Of a DNA stretch of 10,109 nucleotides, positions 1 to 7,848 are shown piece after piece. Each line of letters starts with the position of its first letter. Position 1 is the first letter of the stretch. The stretch comes from Planctomyces sp. (GTDB lineage: Bacteria > Planctomycetota > Planctomycetia > Planctomycetales > Planctomycetaceae): the NCBI GenBank assembly GCA_005809115.1, contig SYLK01000396.1:1-10109 (forward strand). Direction: 5' to 3'. The notes below the pieces were generated by a model. That model ran no database searches and was not told where the DNA came from. It was given only the letters and a program-made list of their open reading frames with translations. The position numbers and the translations under genes are program-made.

Positions 1-359
1 ACCGCGATTATTCGGCGCTGTCTGAAGTGAGACAGGGAGCGACAGCAGAGGGGGACCGCAGCGATCCCGCAGAGTCGTCCGCTGACGGAAATCGACAGCG
101 GCGGCAGAATCTGCCGAATGCTGCCACCGCTTCAGGCAGTGAGGCTGGTGGGGCGACTGGTCTCAGTCCGGGAAGGACGCACGCTGTGGAATGGGCGACC
201 GTCGCGTTGATGGCTGGCTGGCCGTGCGTTACAGTAGCGCATCGCAGCGACCGGGGCCGGGGTCACGCCAGAGGCAGGGGGCTGACTGCCGACAGCGTGC
301 CTGCAATAAACTTTGTCCTGCGGCCTCGCTCACCTTCTGTCCTGTCAAGGCTTCCGACA
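1..359. other. Left-edge stretch without a supported gene
   Basis: No gene is supported here. The hydrolase reading frame stays open leftward to base 3, but its translation is rich in Arg, Gly, Ser and Ala, uses codons such as AGA, AGG, GGA and ATA that are uncommon in the genes to the right, and matches no family I know. The other two + frames stop at 23-25 and 28-30, so the tail of an upstream gene could end inside the first 30 bases, but too little is visible to identify it. The only regulatory candidate is the promoter-like pair at 207-235. Confidence 0.6.
207..235 (+). promoter_or_regulatory. Candidate sigma70-type promoter for the hydrolase operon
   Basis: TTGATG (207-212) and TACAGT (230-235) are separated by exactly 17 bases, matching 4 of 6 consensus positions in each box. 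A transcript would start near 242, leaving a leader of roughly 118 bases before the GTG at 360. The call rests only on consensus similarity, and planctomycete promoters are poorly characterised, so it is tentative. Confidence 0.3.
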
Positions 360-1631
360 GTGGATTCGAAATCGGGAAGATCCTCCGCGTGCAGTCGGCG
401 TGACCTGCTGGTGAGCGGGATGGTCGGTGTGATCGGCGTGCACACGGTTTCGGCGGCGGGGGGCTCGGGAGTTGCCCGGGGTTCGTGGGAAGTGGAGTTG
501 ACGATGTCTGAAGTGGACGGTTCAGCGATACGGCAGGAAACGGCGGATCCTGCCGCTGTGGGAATGTCGCCGCAGGGACTGCAGCGAATCGTCGATCGCC
601 TGCAGGCCGAAACCACAGATGGGGCGGTCAGATCAGCCTCGGTGCTGGTGGCACGACGGGGGGCCGTGGTCCTGCATGGCGGTTTCGGTCGGCTCAGCCC
701 GGCAGCGGGCTCGCCCCCCACGGCAGCGGACACGACCTACCTGCTGGCGTCGATCACGAAGCCCGTTACGGCCTGTGGTCTGATGCTGCTTGTCGAGCAG
801 GGCCGCGTGGTACTTTCCGATCCCGTGCAGCGTTACCTGCCGGACTTTGCCGGAGAACAAAAAGACAAAGTGCGCGTCTGGCACCTGCTGTCGCATGTTT
901 CCGGCCTGCCTGACCAGCTGCCGGAGAATACGGCCCTGCGGCAGGCACATGCTCCGCTCAGTGAATTCGTCCGCCATGCCCTGCAGACTCCACTGCTGTT
1001 TGAACCCGGGACACGGTTCTCGTATCAGAGCATGGGAACGCTGCTGGCCGGAGAAATCATCGAGCGGATGACCGGCATGCGACTGCGCGACTATCTGCAG
1101 CAGGAGGTTTTCCGGCCACTGGGCATGCACCAGACATCGCTGGGACTGGGAGACACAGCGATTGCGGATACGGCCATCGTGGAGACGGCGGGGGAGGGAG
1201 CGCCACCCGACGACTGGGGACCAAATTCCCCTTACTGGAGAGATATGGGGCATCCGTGGGGAGGTCTGCACAGTACGACAGGTGACCTGGCCAGGCTGTT
1301 CCGGATTTTCCTGAACGGCGGCCGACACGGCCGCCTGCAGCTGTTGTCACCGGCGACCAGCCAGGCGATGATCCGCAACCGCAACCCGCCGGCGTTGTCG
1401 CCGTTTGGTCTGGGCTGGGCTCTGCGAGATTCCCAGGCTGCGAATCACTTCGGGGATCTGGGAACGGCTGATACATTCGGACACGTCGGGGCCACGGGAA
1501 CCGTGGCCTGGGCGGATCCGGTGCGACAACTGATCTGCATCCTGCTGACGACACAGCCTGCGGCTGCGGACAGCGGACTGCTGCTGAACGCTGTCAGTAA
1601 TCTGGCTCAGGCCGCTGTGATGGATGTCTGA
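360..1631 (+). CDS. Tat-exported serine hydrolase, beta-lactamase / class C PBP family
   Basis: A 423-residue protein of the serine beta-lactamase-like superfamily (beta-lactamase, D,D-peptidase and EstB-type esterase relatives). The catalytic SxxK is S131-I-T-K134 in LLASITKPVTA. The second motif is Y222-Q-S, where many members have YxN. The third is H375-V-G in FGHVGATGT, in the place of KTG/HTG. LLSHVSGL (177-184) is another family hallmark. I chose the GTG at 360 because it places a twin-arginine signal at the N-terminus (S12-R13-R14-D-L-L, then a hydrophobic run to an AAGG region near 32-35); AAGG lies 9 bases upstream. The ATG at 504 would discard the signal, and the open frame left of 360 looks non-coding. 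It probably acts in the periplasm or paryphoplasm on an ester or amide; the substrate cannot be read from sequence. It is first of three closely spaced genes. Confidence 0.88.
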   Translation: MDSKSGRSSACSRRDLLVSGMVGVIGVHTVSAAGGSGVARGSWEVELTMSEVDGSAIRQETADPAAVGMSPQGLQRIVDRLQAETTDGAVRSASVLVARRGAVVLHGGFGRLSPAAGSPPTAADTTYLLASITKPVTACGLMLLVEQGRVVLSDPVQRYLPDFAGEQKDKVRVWHLLSHVSGLPDQLPENTALRQAHAPLSEFVRHALQTPLLFEPGTRFSYQSMGTLLAGEIIERMTGMRLRDYLQQEVFRPLGMHQTSLGLGDTAIADTAIVETAGEGAPPDDWGPNSPYWRDMGHPWGGLHSTTGDLARLFRIFLNGGRHGRLQLLSPATSQAMIRNRNPPALSPFGLGWALRDSQAANHFGDLGTADTFGHVGATGTVAWADPVRQLICILLTTQPAAADSGLLLNAVSNLAQAAVMDV

Positions 1632-1686
1632 TGCCGTGTGCCTGATCCGGAACGACGCAGTTCTGTCAGAGCTGAGAGGGGCGAAC

Positions 1687-2922
1687 ATGGATCGCAGACA
1701 ATTTCTGATCGCCGGGGCCGCGACCGTTGTGGCGGGAATGAGGGGCTCCAGGTCAGACGGAGCACTGCCCCCGAATCGTCGCCGGCAGATTGCGGCTCTG
1801 TCGACGACTTACCATGTGCGTTCGCACAGTGACAACTTCATCACCCGGCTGCTGGAAGGCTACTGGATCAACGACACGTACTACTCGCCTCCATGCGACG
1901 TGGCATCGATCTGCGTGGAACAGGAACACGCCGCGGATGTGAGTACACGACTCGCTCGCAGCTGGGGTGTCCGGAAGTACGACACGATCCGCGATGCGCT
2001 GACGCTCGGGAGTGATACTCTGGCGGTGGACGGCGTGCTGATTGTCGGTGAGCACGGGGACTATCCGACAAACGTCCGCAATCAGATTCTCTATCCGCGA
2101 CATCGATTTCTGGAAGAGACCGTGCGTGTGTTTCGGGAGTCCGGCCGGACCGTTCCGGTGTTCAATGACAAGCACCTGTCGTATGACTGGGATCAGTCGC
2201 GGCAAATGTACGACTGGTCCCGTGAGCTGCAATTTCCGATGATGGCTGGTTCGTCGGTCCCGCTGACGTTTCGGCGACCGGAACTGGATTTTCCGCTGGA
2301 CACGGAACTGCGAGAGGTCCTGGCGGTGGGTGGAGGCTGGGTCGCTGACGGCGGACTCTTTCATATTCTGGAAACGATGCAGTGTTTTGCCGAGCGGCGT
2401 TCGGGAGGGGAAACCGGTGTTCGCGCGGTTCAGCTGCTGACGGACGATGCGGTCTGGCGGGCGGCCGATGAAGGTCTCTGGAGCCATGAACTGCTGGATG
2501 CCGCGCTTTCCCGCGGAATGACGGTGGCCACGGGTCCGGTCCGTGAACTGGCCACTCGTCCGGTCGCTTGTCTGGTGGAGTATCGCGACGGATTCCGTGC
2601 CTCGGCTCTGGCGCTCGGCGGAAAAGTCAGCGAGTATCTGGCGGCCGTCCGCTTTCGTGATGACCCGGAGCCAAAGTCAACGCTGTGTTACATCCCGTCG
2701 GAGAACTCCAACAACTTCAGCCCGCTGGTGGATGCGATTGGTCGAATGATCAACCAGGGGACAACAGATTGTCCGATCGAGCGCACGCTGCTCATCAGTG
2801 GCGTGCTTTCATTTCTGATGGAATCCTGGTACCAGGGCCAGGTTCGGCTGGAAACGCCGATGCTTGATATCTGCTATCGGGGACCGACAGATTCGTATTA
2901 CGCACACGGTATGGGATCCTGA
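1687..2922 (+). CDS. Tat-exported Gfo/Idh/MocA-like protein of unknown function
   Basis: A 411-residue protein. The ATG at 1687 is preceded by GAGAGGGG and starts MDRRQFLIAGAATVVAG, a clear Tat signal; an upstream in-frame ATG at 1624 overlaps the previous gene and would bury it. Residues about 70-125 resemble the N-terminal Rossmann part of Gfo/Idh/MocA proteins: VASICVEQ, then a short helix, WGVRKYDTIRDAL, then VDGVLIVGEHGDYP. VFNDKHLSYDW (158-168) and the MAGSS run (186-190) look like further conserved blocks. The usual GxGxxG cofactor loop is absent: the expected place reads IAALSTTYHVRSHSDNF (35-51). From memory, similar proteins occur in planctomycetes with EHGDYP and FNDKH conserved, function unknown. 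Its stop lies 4 bases before the next start, so co-translation is likely. The fold call is inferred from sequence pattern only. Confidence 0.82.
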   Translation: MDRRQFLIAGAATVVAGMRGSRSDGALPPNRRRQIAALSTTYHVRSHSDNFITRLLEGYWINDTYYSPPCDVASICVEQEHAADVSTRLARSWGVRKYDTIRDALTLGSDTLAVDGVLIVGEHGDYPTNVRNQILYPRHRFLEETVRVFRESGRTVPVFNDKHLSYDWDQSRQMYDWSRELQFPMMAGSSVPLTFRRPELDFPLDTELREVLAVGGGWVADGGLFHILETMQCFAERRSGGETGVRAVQLLTDDAVWRAADEGLWSHELLDAALSRGMTVATGPVRELATRPVACLVEYRDGFRASALALGGKVSEYLAAVRFRDDPEPKSTLCYIPSENSNNFSPLVDAIGRMINQGTTDCPIERTLLISGVLSFLMESWYQGQVRLETPMLDICYRGPTDSYYAHGMGS

Positions 2923-2926
2923 GATC

Positions 2927-3856
2927 ATGAAACCGCCCGGAGTTTATGCGGAACAGACGGACCTGTTTGACCTGATCGATCGCCATGTGCAGATCGAGAA
3001 GGCTGTGAGTGACTGTGGTTCCGCGAACGGCCCGGTGTTCAGCCGCATTGGATATCTGTTGTTCAGCGACGCACCGCGTGGGCAGATTCTGCAGTGGCGG
3101 CCAGGCGGGGCGGTGGCTGAGTTCGGCGGAACGGCAGCAGCGGTATTCAGTGATGACTCGGGCGGCGCCACTGGACTGACGTTCGATCATCAGGGGCGTC
3201 TGCTGGTGTGTGAGTCCGGCAGACGGAGAGTAACGCGCCGTGAGAAGGACGGTTCTCAGACGGTCCTCGCTGACCAGTGTCAGGGTCTGGCTTTCACGGC
3301 TCCGCACGACGTGGTCTACAGTATCGACGGTTCTGTCTACTTTTCCGATGGACTCCTGCCCGGCGGCAGAGCGAGCGGCGAGGCTGCGGCGGAGGAGCAA
3401 ACCGGGCCAGCCGCAGTTTATCGCATCGTGCGCTCGCAGATTCCGGGGAAGCCTGCCGTGGATTGCGTGAGCACGGAGTGTATTCGACCGGCGGGGCTGG
3501 CCCTCAGCCCAAAGCAGGATCTGCTGTACGTTTCTGACGCGGAGCGGCGCAACATTCGTGTCCATGCCATTGCCGACGATGGTTCCCTCGCGACGGGTCG
3601 CGTGTTTGCGGAGATCCCGTCTGATGGGCCGGGCGCTGCCGGCGGGCTGAAGACCGACGAAGCGGGAAACGTGTATCTGGCTGGTCCCGGTGGTGTCCGG
3701 GTATTCAACACCTCCGGAGAATACCTGGGGATCGTCATCCTTCCGGAGGAGCCGACGAACTGCTGCTGGGGGGCGGGGTTCAGCGGTCTTTATATCACTG
3801 CCGGTACCAGTGTGTATCACATCGGCACAAAGAAGCCGGGGACACGCACCTTTTAG
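2927..3856 (+). CDS. SMP-30/gluconolactonase-like beta-propeller with replaced metal ligands
   Basis: A 309-residue protein of the SMP-30/gluconolactonase/LRE-like (SGL) family. Hallmarks in order: NGPVFSRIGYLLFSDAPRGQILQW (from 34), TGLTFDHQGRLLVCE (82-96), VTRREKDGSQTVLAD (102-116), APHDVVYSIDGSVYFSD (125-141), RPAGLALSPKQDLLYVSD (187-204) and GGLKTDEAGNVYLAG (239-253). Active family members bind a divalent metal through Glu, Asn and Asp and use a further Asn near the substrate. Here the matching places read N34 (EGP to NGP), A189 (NGL to AGL), G239 (DGL to GGL) and H127 (ND to HD). The fold is therefore well supported, but ordinary lactonase activity is doubtful. ATG 2927 lies 4 bases after the preceding stop; an earlier ATG at 2864 overlaps that gene by 59 bases. 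No signal peptide is visible, unlike its two neighbours. Confidence 0.88.
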   Translation: MKPPGVYAEQTDLFDLIDRHVQIEKAVSDCGSANGPVFSRIGYLLFSDAPRGQILQWRPGGAVAEFGGTAAAVFSDDSGGATGLTFDHQGRLLVCESGRRRVTRREKDGSQTVLADQCQGLAFTAPHDVVYSIDGSVYFSDGLLPGGRASGEAAAEEQTGPAAVYRIVRSQIPGKPAVDCVSTECIRPAGLALSPKQDLLYVSDAERRNIRVHAIADDGSLATGRVFAEIPSDGPGAAGGLKTDEAGNVYLAGPGGVRVFNTSGEYLGIVILPEEPTNCCWGAGFSGLYITAGTSVYHIGTKKPGTRTF

Positions 3857-3959
3857 TTGCGCCGCACCCCGAGGTCGCGCCGTTCAGTTCCGCAGGCAGT
3901 GCGCCCGAAATCCACCGTTCGCACCACCGTTCTGAAGTCGGCTGGCGTCGAGAGATCGG

Positions 3960-3987
3960 CCGCATGACGCTGCGGAATGCTTTTTTT
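3960..3987 (+). terminator. Weak intrinsic-terminator-like hairpin and T-tract
   Basis: CCGCA (3960-3964) and TGCGG (3971-3975) can form a 5-bp stem with a 6-base loop, and seven T residues follow at 3981-3987 after a 5-base gap. An alternative GCAT/ATGC stem (3962-3965 with 3977-3980) abuts the T-tract directly. It sits about 100 bases after the SMP-30-like gene and just before the next operon, where a terminator is expected. The short stem makes the call tentative. Confidence 0.3.
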
Positions 3988-4004
3988 CTGGTCCTGCGGT
4001 TCGG

Positions 4005-4010
4005 TATAAT
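4005..4010 (+). promoter_or_regulatory. Perfect TATAAT -10 box immediately before the DUF1592 gene
   Basis: TATAAT matches the -10 consensus at all six positions. The expected transcription start, 6-8 bases downstream, falls at about 4016-4018, and the ATG is at 4019. No purine-rich ribosome binding site lies between (the bases are CCGCTGCC). The region 17 bases upstream is T-rich (3981-3987) but not a good TTGACA. If used, this promoter would give a leaderless or nearly leaderless mRNA. Confidence 0.5.
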
Positions 4011-4018
4011 CCGCTGCC

Positions 4019-6520
4019 ATGACAGCATACCGGACGATTCTGATTCTGATTTGCCTGTCCTCTGCGGCGGCGATCGCTCCGCTGCCGGGATTCGGGGCCG
4101 AGGAAGGCTCGGCCGATGATCCGGTCGTCTTCCAGTTTCTGCGGGATCACTGCCTGAGTTGCCATAATCCCGAGCGAAACGCCGGCGATCTGAGTCTGGC
4201 GGATCTGATCGCACCGGAGAGTTTCAGTTCCGATCGTGAACGCTGGGACCGGATCGCTGAAAAGATTCGCTCGAGCGAAATGCCGCCGCCCGATGCTCCT
4301 CGCCCCGCCCCGGAATTGACTCAGGCCGTGACCCGATGCCTGCAGCTGGAATTCGAACGACAGGATCTGCTGATCACACCGGAGCCCGGGCGGGTGGCCG
4401 CCCGGCGACTGAGCCACGCCGAATACGGCAATTCGATCCGGGACCTGCTGGGAGTTGAAATCGATCCGCACGCAACGCTGCCTCCGGACATCCAGGCCTT
4501 CGGCTTCGATAATATCAGCGATGCGCTGGTGATTTCCCCGGGGCTGATCGAGAAGTATCTGGTCACAGCCGAACTGGCGGTGCGGGCAGCCCTGATCGGC
4601 CAGCCTCGACTGAGCGCAGCTACCGTCCATTATCCGACTCCGGTGCGCATCAACACCCGACGCGGCGATCTGGAGCTGCCGCCGGACCTGTTCGACTATG
4701 ATCACAGCGGCCTCAGCACGCGTCACTCGGCCCACGTCACACACCGGTTTCCCGTGACCGGGCAGTACCGCTTCCGCCTGGTCCTGAATGGCCATCGACC
4801 GAACCAGTCCGAACCCGCGCATCCGGCACTTTTTATTGACGGACAGATCATTCAGGAATCAGCCGTCGACGCCACCGATCTGGAAGGTCAGACAGTGGAA
4901 TTTCAGACCTGGGTGACTGCCGGTGAACACCTGATTTCCGCCACGTATCTGAAGAATTTCCATGGACTGCCCGCGAACTACAATGGCCCCGAACCGTCCA
5001 CGCGTCCCGCTGACGCGCTGCTCAGCAACGATGCACAGGGTGAACTCACGCCGCAGGACATTGAAGTGCTGCGAAAATTCGGCACACGCATCAAGACCGA
5101 TGCGATCGAGGTGCGTGTGGACAACCGGTTCGAGTCCATCGACATCATCGGACCATACGAGCAGCAGTCGGAACCGCCGGCCGAATGCCGCCGTCTGATC
5201 TTCGGGACCGAGGCTCCCGCCACGGAGCTCAGCCGACAGCAGGCCAGCTTCGTCCTCCGGCGTTTCATGGGCCGAGCCTTTCGCCGGCCAGTGACTGATG
5301 CCGAGGTGGAATCCAGTCTGCAGACCTTTGACCTGGTTGTCGAACACGGTGACAGTCCTCGGGAGGCTCTGGCCACGGCGCTGCAGGGAGTTCTGGTCTC
5401 GCCCCACTTTCTGTATCGTCTGGAACATCCGGGTACCGCAGTTGCCGGGCAGCCCTTCGTGCGCGTCAGTGACTATGAACTCGCTTCTCGCCTGTCCTTC
5501 TTCCTGTGGAGCAGTCTGCCGGATGAAGAGCTGCTGCACCTGGCTTCCCGGAATCGGCTGCGTGAGGCCGCAGTGCTCGAATCCCAGGTGCAGCGTATGC
5601 TGCGGGACCAGAAATCCCTCGCACTTGTCCGGAATTTTGCCGCCCAGTGGCTGCAGTTTCGCAATCTGGAACTCGCACAGCCGGACGTCGTCCGCTTCCC
5701 GGAGTTCGAAGAAAGCCTGCGAAGATCCATGCTCGGCGAGACAGAGCATTTTCTCGAACATCTGATCCGCGCCGACCGCAGCGTGCTCGACATCCTGGAC
5801 GCCGACTACACATTTGTGGATGAACGACTGGCCCGATTCTACGGCATTTCGGGAATCCGCGGTCCGGAATTTCGCATGGTGACGGTCAGCGGCCTGCCAC
5901 GCGGTGGCGGAGTGCTGGCTCATGCCGGCATCCTCACGATCTCCTCATATGCGACTCGCACCTCTCCCGTCCTGCGCGGCCGCTGGATCCTCCAGAATCT
6001 GTTGAACGCCCCCCCACCTCCACCTCCGCCTTCCGTGCCCGCACTGGTCACATCCGAAACAGACCCGTCGGTCTCTCTGCGTCAGGAAATGGAGAGACAC
6101 CGACAGGATGCTGCCTGTGCCACGTGTCATGCGCGGATGGATCCGCTGGGCTTCGGCCTCGAAAATTTCAATGCGATTGGCGCCTGGCGCGAAGCCGATG
6201 GACAGCTGGCGGTGGATGCGTCGGGCGTCCTGCCCGGCGGACGCTCATTCAGCGGACCGCAGGAACTGAAGGAGATCCTGCAGGAAGAACACGCAGCATT
6301 TGTGGCGGGCATGACGCAGAAACTGCTGATCTATGCTCTGGGACGGGGACTCGAACCGTACGACCGTCCCGCACTTCGGGCCATCACCGGAGCCATGCCG
6401 TCTGCCGACTTTCGGTTTTCTGAACTGGTCCTGGGAATCGTCCGCAGCCTTCCGTTTCAGATGCACCATCCAGCCGATTCGAATGGGCCGCCGATCCCGC
6501 CCGCGGAGACTGATCCATGA
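4019..6520 (+). CDS. Planctomycete-type cytochrome c protein, DUF1592/DUF1588/DUF1585 family
   Basis: An 833-residue exported protein. MTAYRTILILICLSSAAAIA is a Sec signal peptide. A PSCyt1-type haem c motif is C45-L-S-C48-H49 in FLRDHCLSCHNPERNAGDLSL. Then come a DUF1587-like block (RVAARRLSHAEYGNSIRDLLG, from 125), a beta-rich middle that may be carbohydrate-binding-like (about 235-315, HRFPVTGQYRFRLVLNG), DUF1595 (about 404-470), DUF1592 (about 483-605, YELASRLSFFLWSSLPDEELL), DUF1588 (about 625-720) with a run of seven prolines at 665-671 and a second haem motif C700-A-T-C703-H704, and DUF1585 (about 755-812). The family is abundant in Planctomycetota; electron transfer or polysaccharide-related roles have been guessed, but the function is unknown. 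Its stop overlaps the next start by 4 bases. No Shine-Dalgarno site precedes the ATG. Confidence 0.94.
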   Translation: MTAYRTILILICLSSAAAIAPLPGFGAEEGSADDPVVFQFLRDHCLSCHNPERNAGDLSLADLIAPESFSSDRERWDRIAEKIRSSEMPPPDAPRPAPELTQAVTRCLQLEFERQDLLITPEPGRVAARRLSHAEYGNSIRDLLGVEIDPHATLPPDIQAFGFDNISDALVISPGLIEKYLVTAELAVRAALIGQPRLSAATVHYPTPVRINTRRGDLELPPDLFDYDHSGLSTRHSAHVTHRFPVTGQYRFRLVLNGHRPNQSEPAHPALFIDGQIIQESAVDATDLEGQTVEFQTWVTAGEHLISATYLKNFHGLPANYNGPEPSTRPADALLSNDAQGELTPQDIEVLRKFGTRIKTDAIEVRVDNRFESIDIIGPYEQQSEPPAECRRLIFGTEAPATELSRQQASFVLRRFMGRAFRRPVTDAEVESSLQTFDLVVEHGDSPREALATALQGVLVSPHFLYRLEHPGTAVAGQPFVRVSDYELASRLSFFLWSSLPDEELLHLASRNRLREAAVLESQVQRMLRDQKSLALVRNFAAQWLQFRNLELAQPDVVRFPEFEESLRRSMLGETEHFLEHLIRADRSVLDILDADYTFVDERLARFYGISGIRGPEFRMVTVSGLPRGGGVLAHAGILTISSYATRTSPVLRGRWILQNLLNAPPPPPPPSVPALVTSETDPSVSLRQEMERHRQDAACATCHARMDPLGFGLENFNAIGAWREADGQLAVDASGVLPGGRSFSGPQELKEILQEEHAAFVAGMTQKLLIYALGRGLEPYDRPALRAITGAMPSADFRFSELVLGIVRSLPFQMHHPADSNGPPIPPAETDP

Positions 6521-7848
6521 ACTATGTCACGCGCCGGCAACTTTCACGCCGAACTCTGCTGCGGGGCTGCGGCACTGCCATCTCACTGCCCTGGCTCGAT
6601 GCCATGCTCCCCGCATTTGCCGGGAATGACACGAGCGTTCCACCGGCACGCCTTGCTGTCGTCTACGTTCCGAACGGCGTTGTGATGGAAGAATGGAGTC
6701 CTGACGGAGTGGGCACTGAGTTTTCCTGCGGCCGGATTCTGCAGCCCCTGGAAGGGTTCCGGAACGACCTGACCATCATCTCCGGCCTCGTCAATAACGC
6801 CCCCAGCCTGGTCCGGGGCGGCGGACACGCCAAGGCCTCCGGCAGCTTTCTGTCCGGTGCGCCTCCGAAATTCACGGCCGGGGCCGATGTTCACGCCGGC
6901 GTGACTTTCGATCAGATTGCTGCGGCCAGATGGGCCGCAGAAACACCGGTCGCATCACTCCAGCTCGGCTGTGAAGATTCCCGCATGGCAGGCGACTGCG
7001 ATTCGGGATCCAGTTGCGCCTACACCAACAGCCTGTCCTGGAAGGATGCTGAGACACCCCTGATGGTGGAAGTGAATCCCAGGTCTGTTTTCGAGCAGTT
7101 GTTCGGCAGTTCTGATCCCGCACTGTCACCCGCGGATCGGGCGAAACGACGCCTGTACCGCCGCAGTATCCTGGATGCCACGCAGGATCAGGCGCGATCA
7201 CTCGCCGGGACTCTGGGCTCCGCGGATCGCCGACGTCTGGATCAGTACCTGACTGCCATCCGGGAAGTCGAACAGCGGATCGATACCGCGGAACAGGACA
7301 ACCAGGTGCCACCCATGGACAAACCAGCCGGTATTCCGCTGGCATTTCGCGATTATGTGAAACTGATGTTTGACCTTCAGGTCGTGGCGTTCCAGTCCGA
7401 TCTGTCCCGCGTTTCCACCACGATGCTGGGACGCGAAGGCAGTGTTCGCACCTACCCGGAAATCAATGTCCCGGATCCGCACCATCCGCTGACACATCAT
7501 CGCGGACATCCGGACTTCATCGAAAAAGTGACTCGCATCAACTGCTATCATACCGAGCTGTTTTCATATTTCCTGCAGCAGCTGCAGTCGACACCGGACG
7601 GCCCGGGGAGCCTGCTGGATCACTCCCTCATTCTCTACGGCAGCGCCCTCAGTGACGGAAATAGTCATTCGAGTGTCAATCTGCCCCTGCTGATCGCCGG
7701 AAAGGCCGGTGGCGTGCGCGGTGGCCGTCACCTCATAGTCGAACCGCAGCCCGTCGCCAACCTGTTTGTCGAACTGCTGAATCGCGTCGGTCTGGCCACG
7801 GACAACTTCGGCGACAGTACCGGCCGCCTCAACGTCAGTCCGTCCTGA
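6517..7848 (+). CDS. Tat-exported DUF1552 (HXXSHH) protein
   Basis: A 443-residue DUF1552 protein. The N-terminus carries a Tat signal, S10-R11-R12-T-L-L-R, then a short hydrophobic stretch ending near AFAG (33-36). Family features include RLAVVYVPNGVVMEEW (45-60), the GGGHAKASGSFLSG block (101-114), DRRRLDQYLTAIREVEQRI (237-255) and, near the C-terminus, DHSLILYGSALSDGNSHS (368-385), which recalls the alkaline-phosphatase-like fold of related exported planctomycete proteins. The name-giving HXXSHH motif is present as H323-P-L-T-H-H328, with Thr in place of Ser. The gene starts inside the stop codon of the DUF1592 gene (ATGA), so the two are translationally coupled and probably act together outside the cytoplasm, this one crossing folded by Tat and its partner by Sec. 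The reaction is unknown. Confidence 0.94.
   Translation: MNYVTRRQLSRRTLLRGCGTAISLPWLDAMLPAFAGNDTSVPPARLAVVYVPNGVVMEEWSPDGVGTEFSCGRILQPLEGFRNDLTIISGLVNNAPSLVRGGGHAKASGSFLSGAPPKFTAGADVHAGVTFDQIAAARWAAETPVASLQLGCEDSRMAGDCDSGSSCAYTNSLSWKDAETPLMVEVNPRSVFEQLFGSSDPALSPADRAKRRLYRRSILDATQDQARSLAGTLGSADRRRLDQYLTAIREVEQRIDTAEQDNQVPPMDKPAGIPLAFRDYVKLMFDLQVVAFQSDLSRVSTTMLGREGSVRTYPEINVPDPHHPLTHHRGHPDFIEKVTRINCYHTELFSYFLQQLQSTPDGPGSLLDHSLILYGSALSDGNSHSSVNLPLLIAGKAGGVRGGRHLIVEPQPVANLFVELLNRVGLATDNFGDSTGRLNVSPS

Noticed and set aside
27..359. Extended N-terminus for the hydrolase, starting at GTG 27
   Set aside because: It would place the Tat signal more than 110 residues inside the protein, and the extra translation has atypical codons and no family resemblance.
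2795..3820. Long minus-strand open frame opposite the SMP-30-like gene
   Set aside because: It is the antisense shadow of a well-supported gene; its translation has no recognisable motifs.
4859..5923. Long minus-strand open frame opposite the DUF1592 gene (and another at 3884-4822)
   Set aside because: Both lie antisense to a gene with clear domain hallmarks, a frequent artefact in high-GC DNA.
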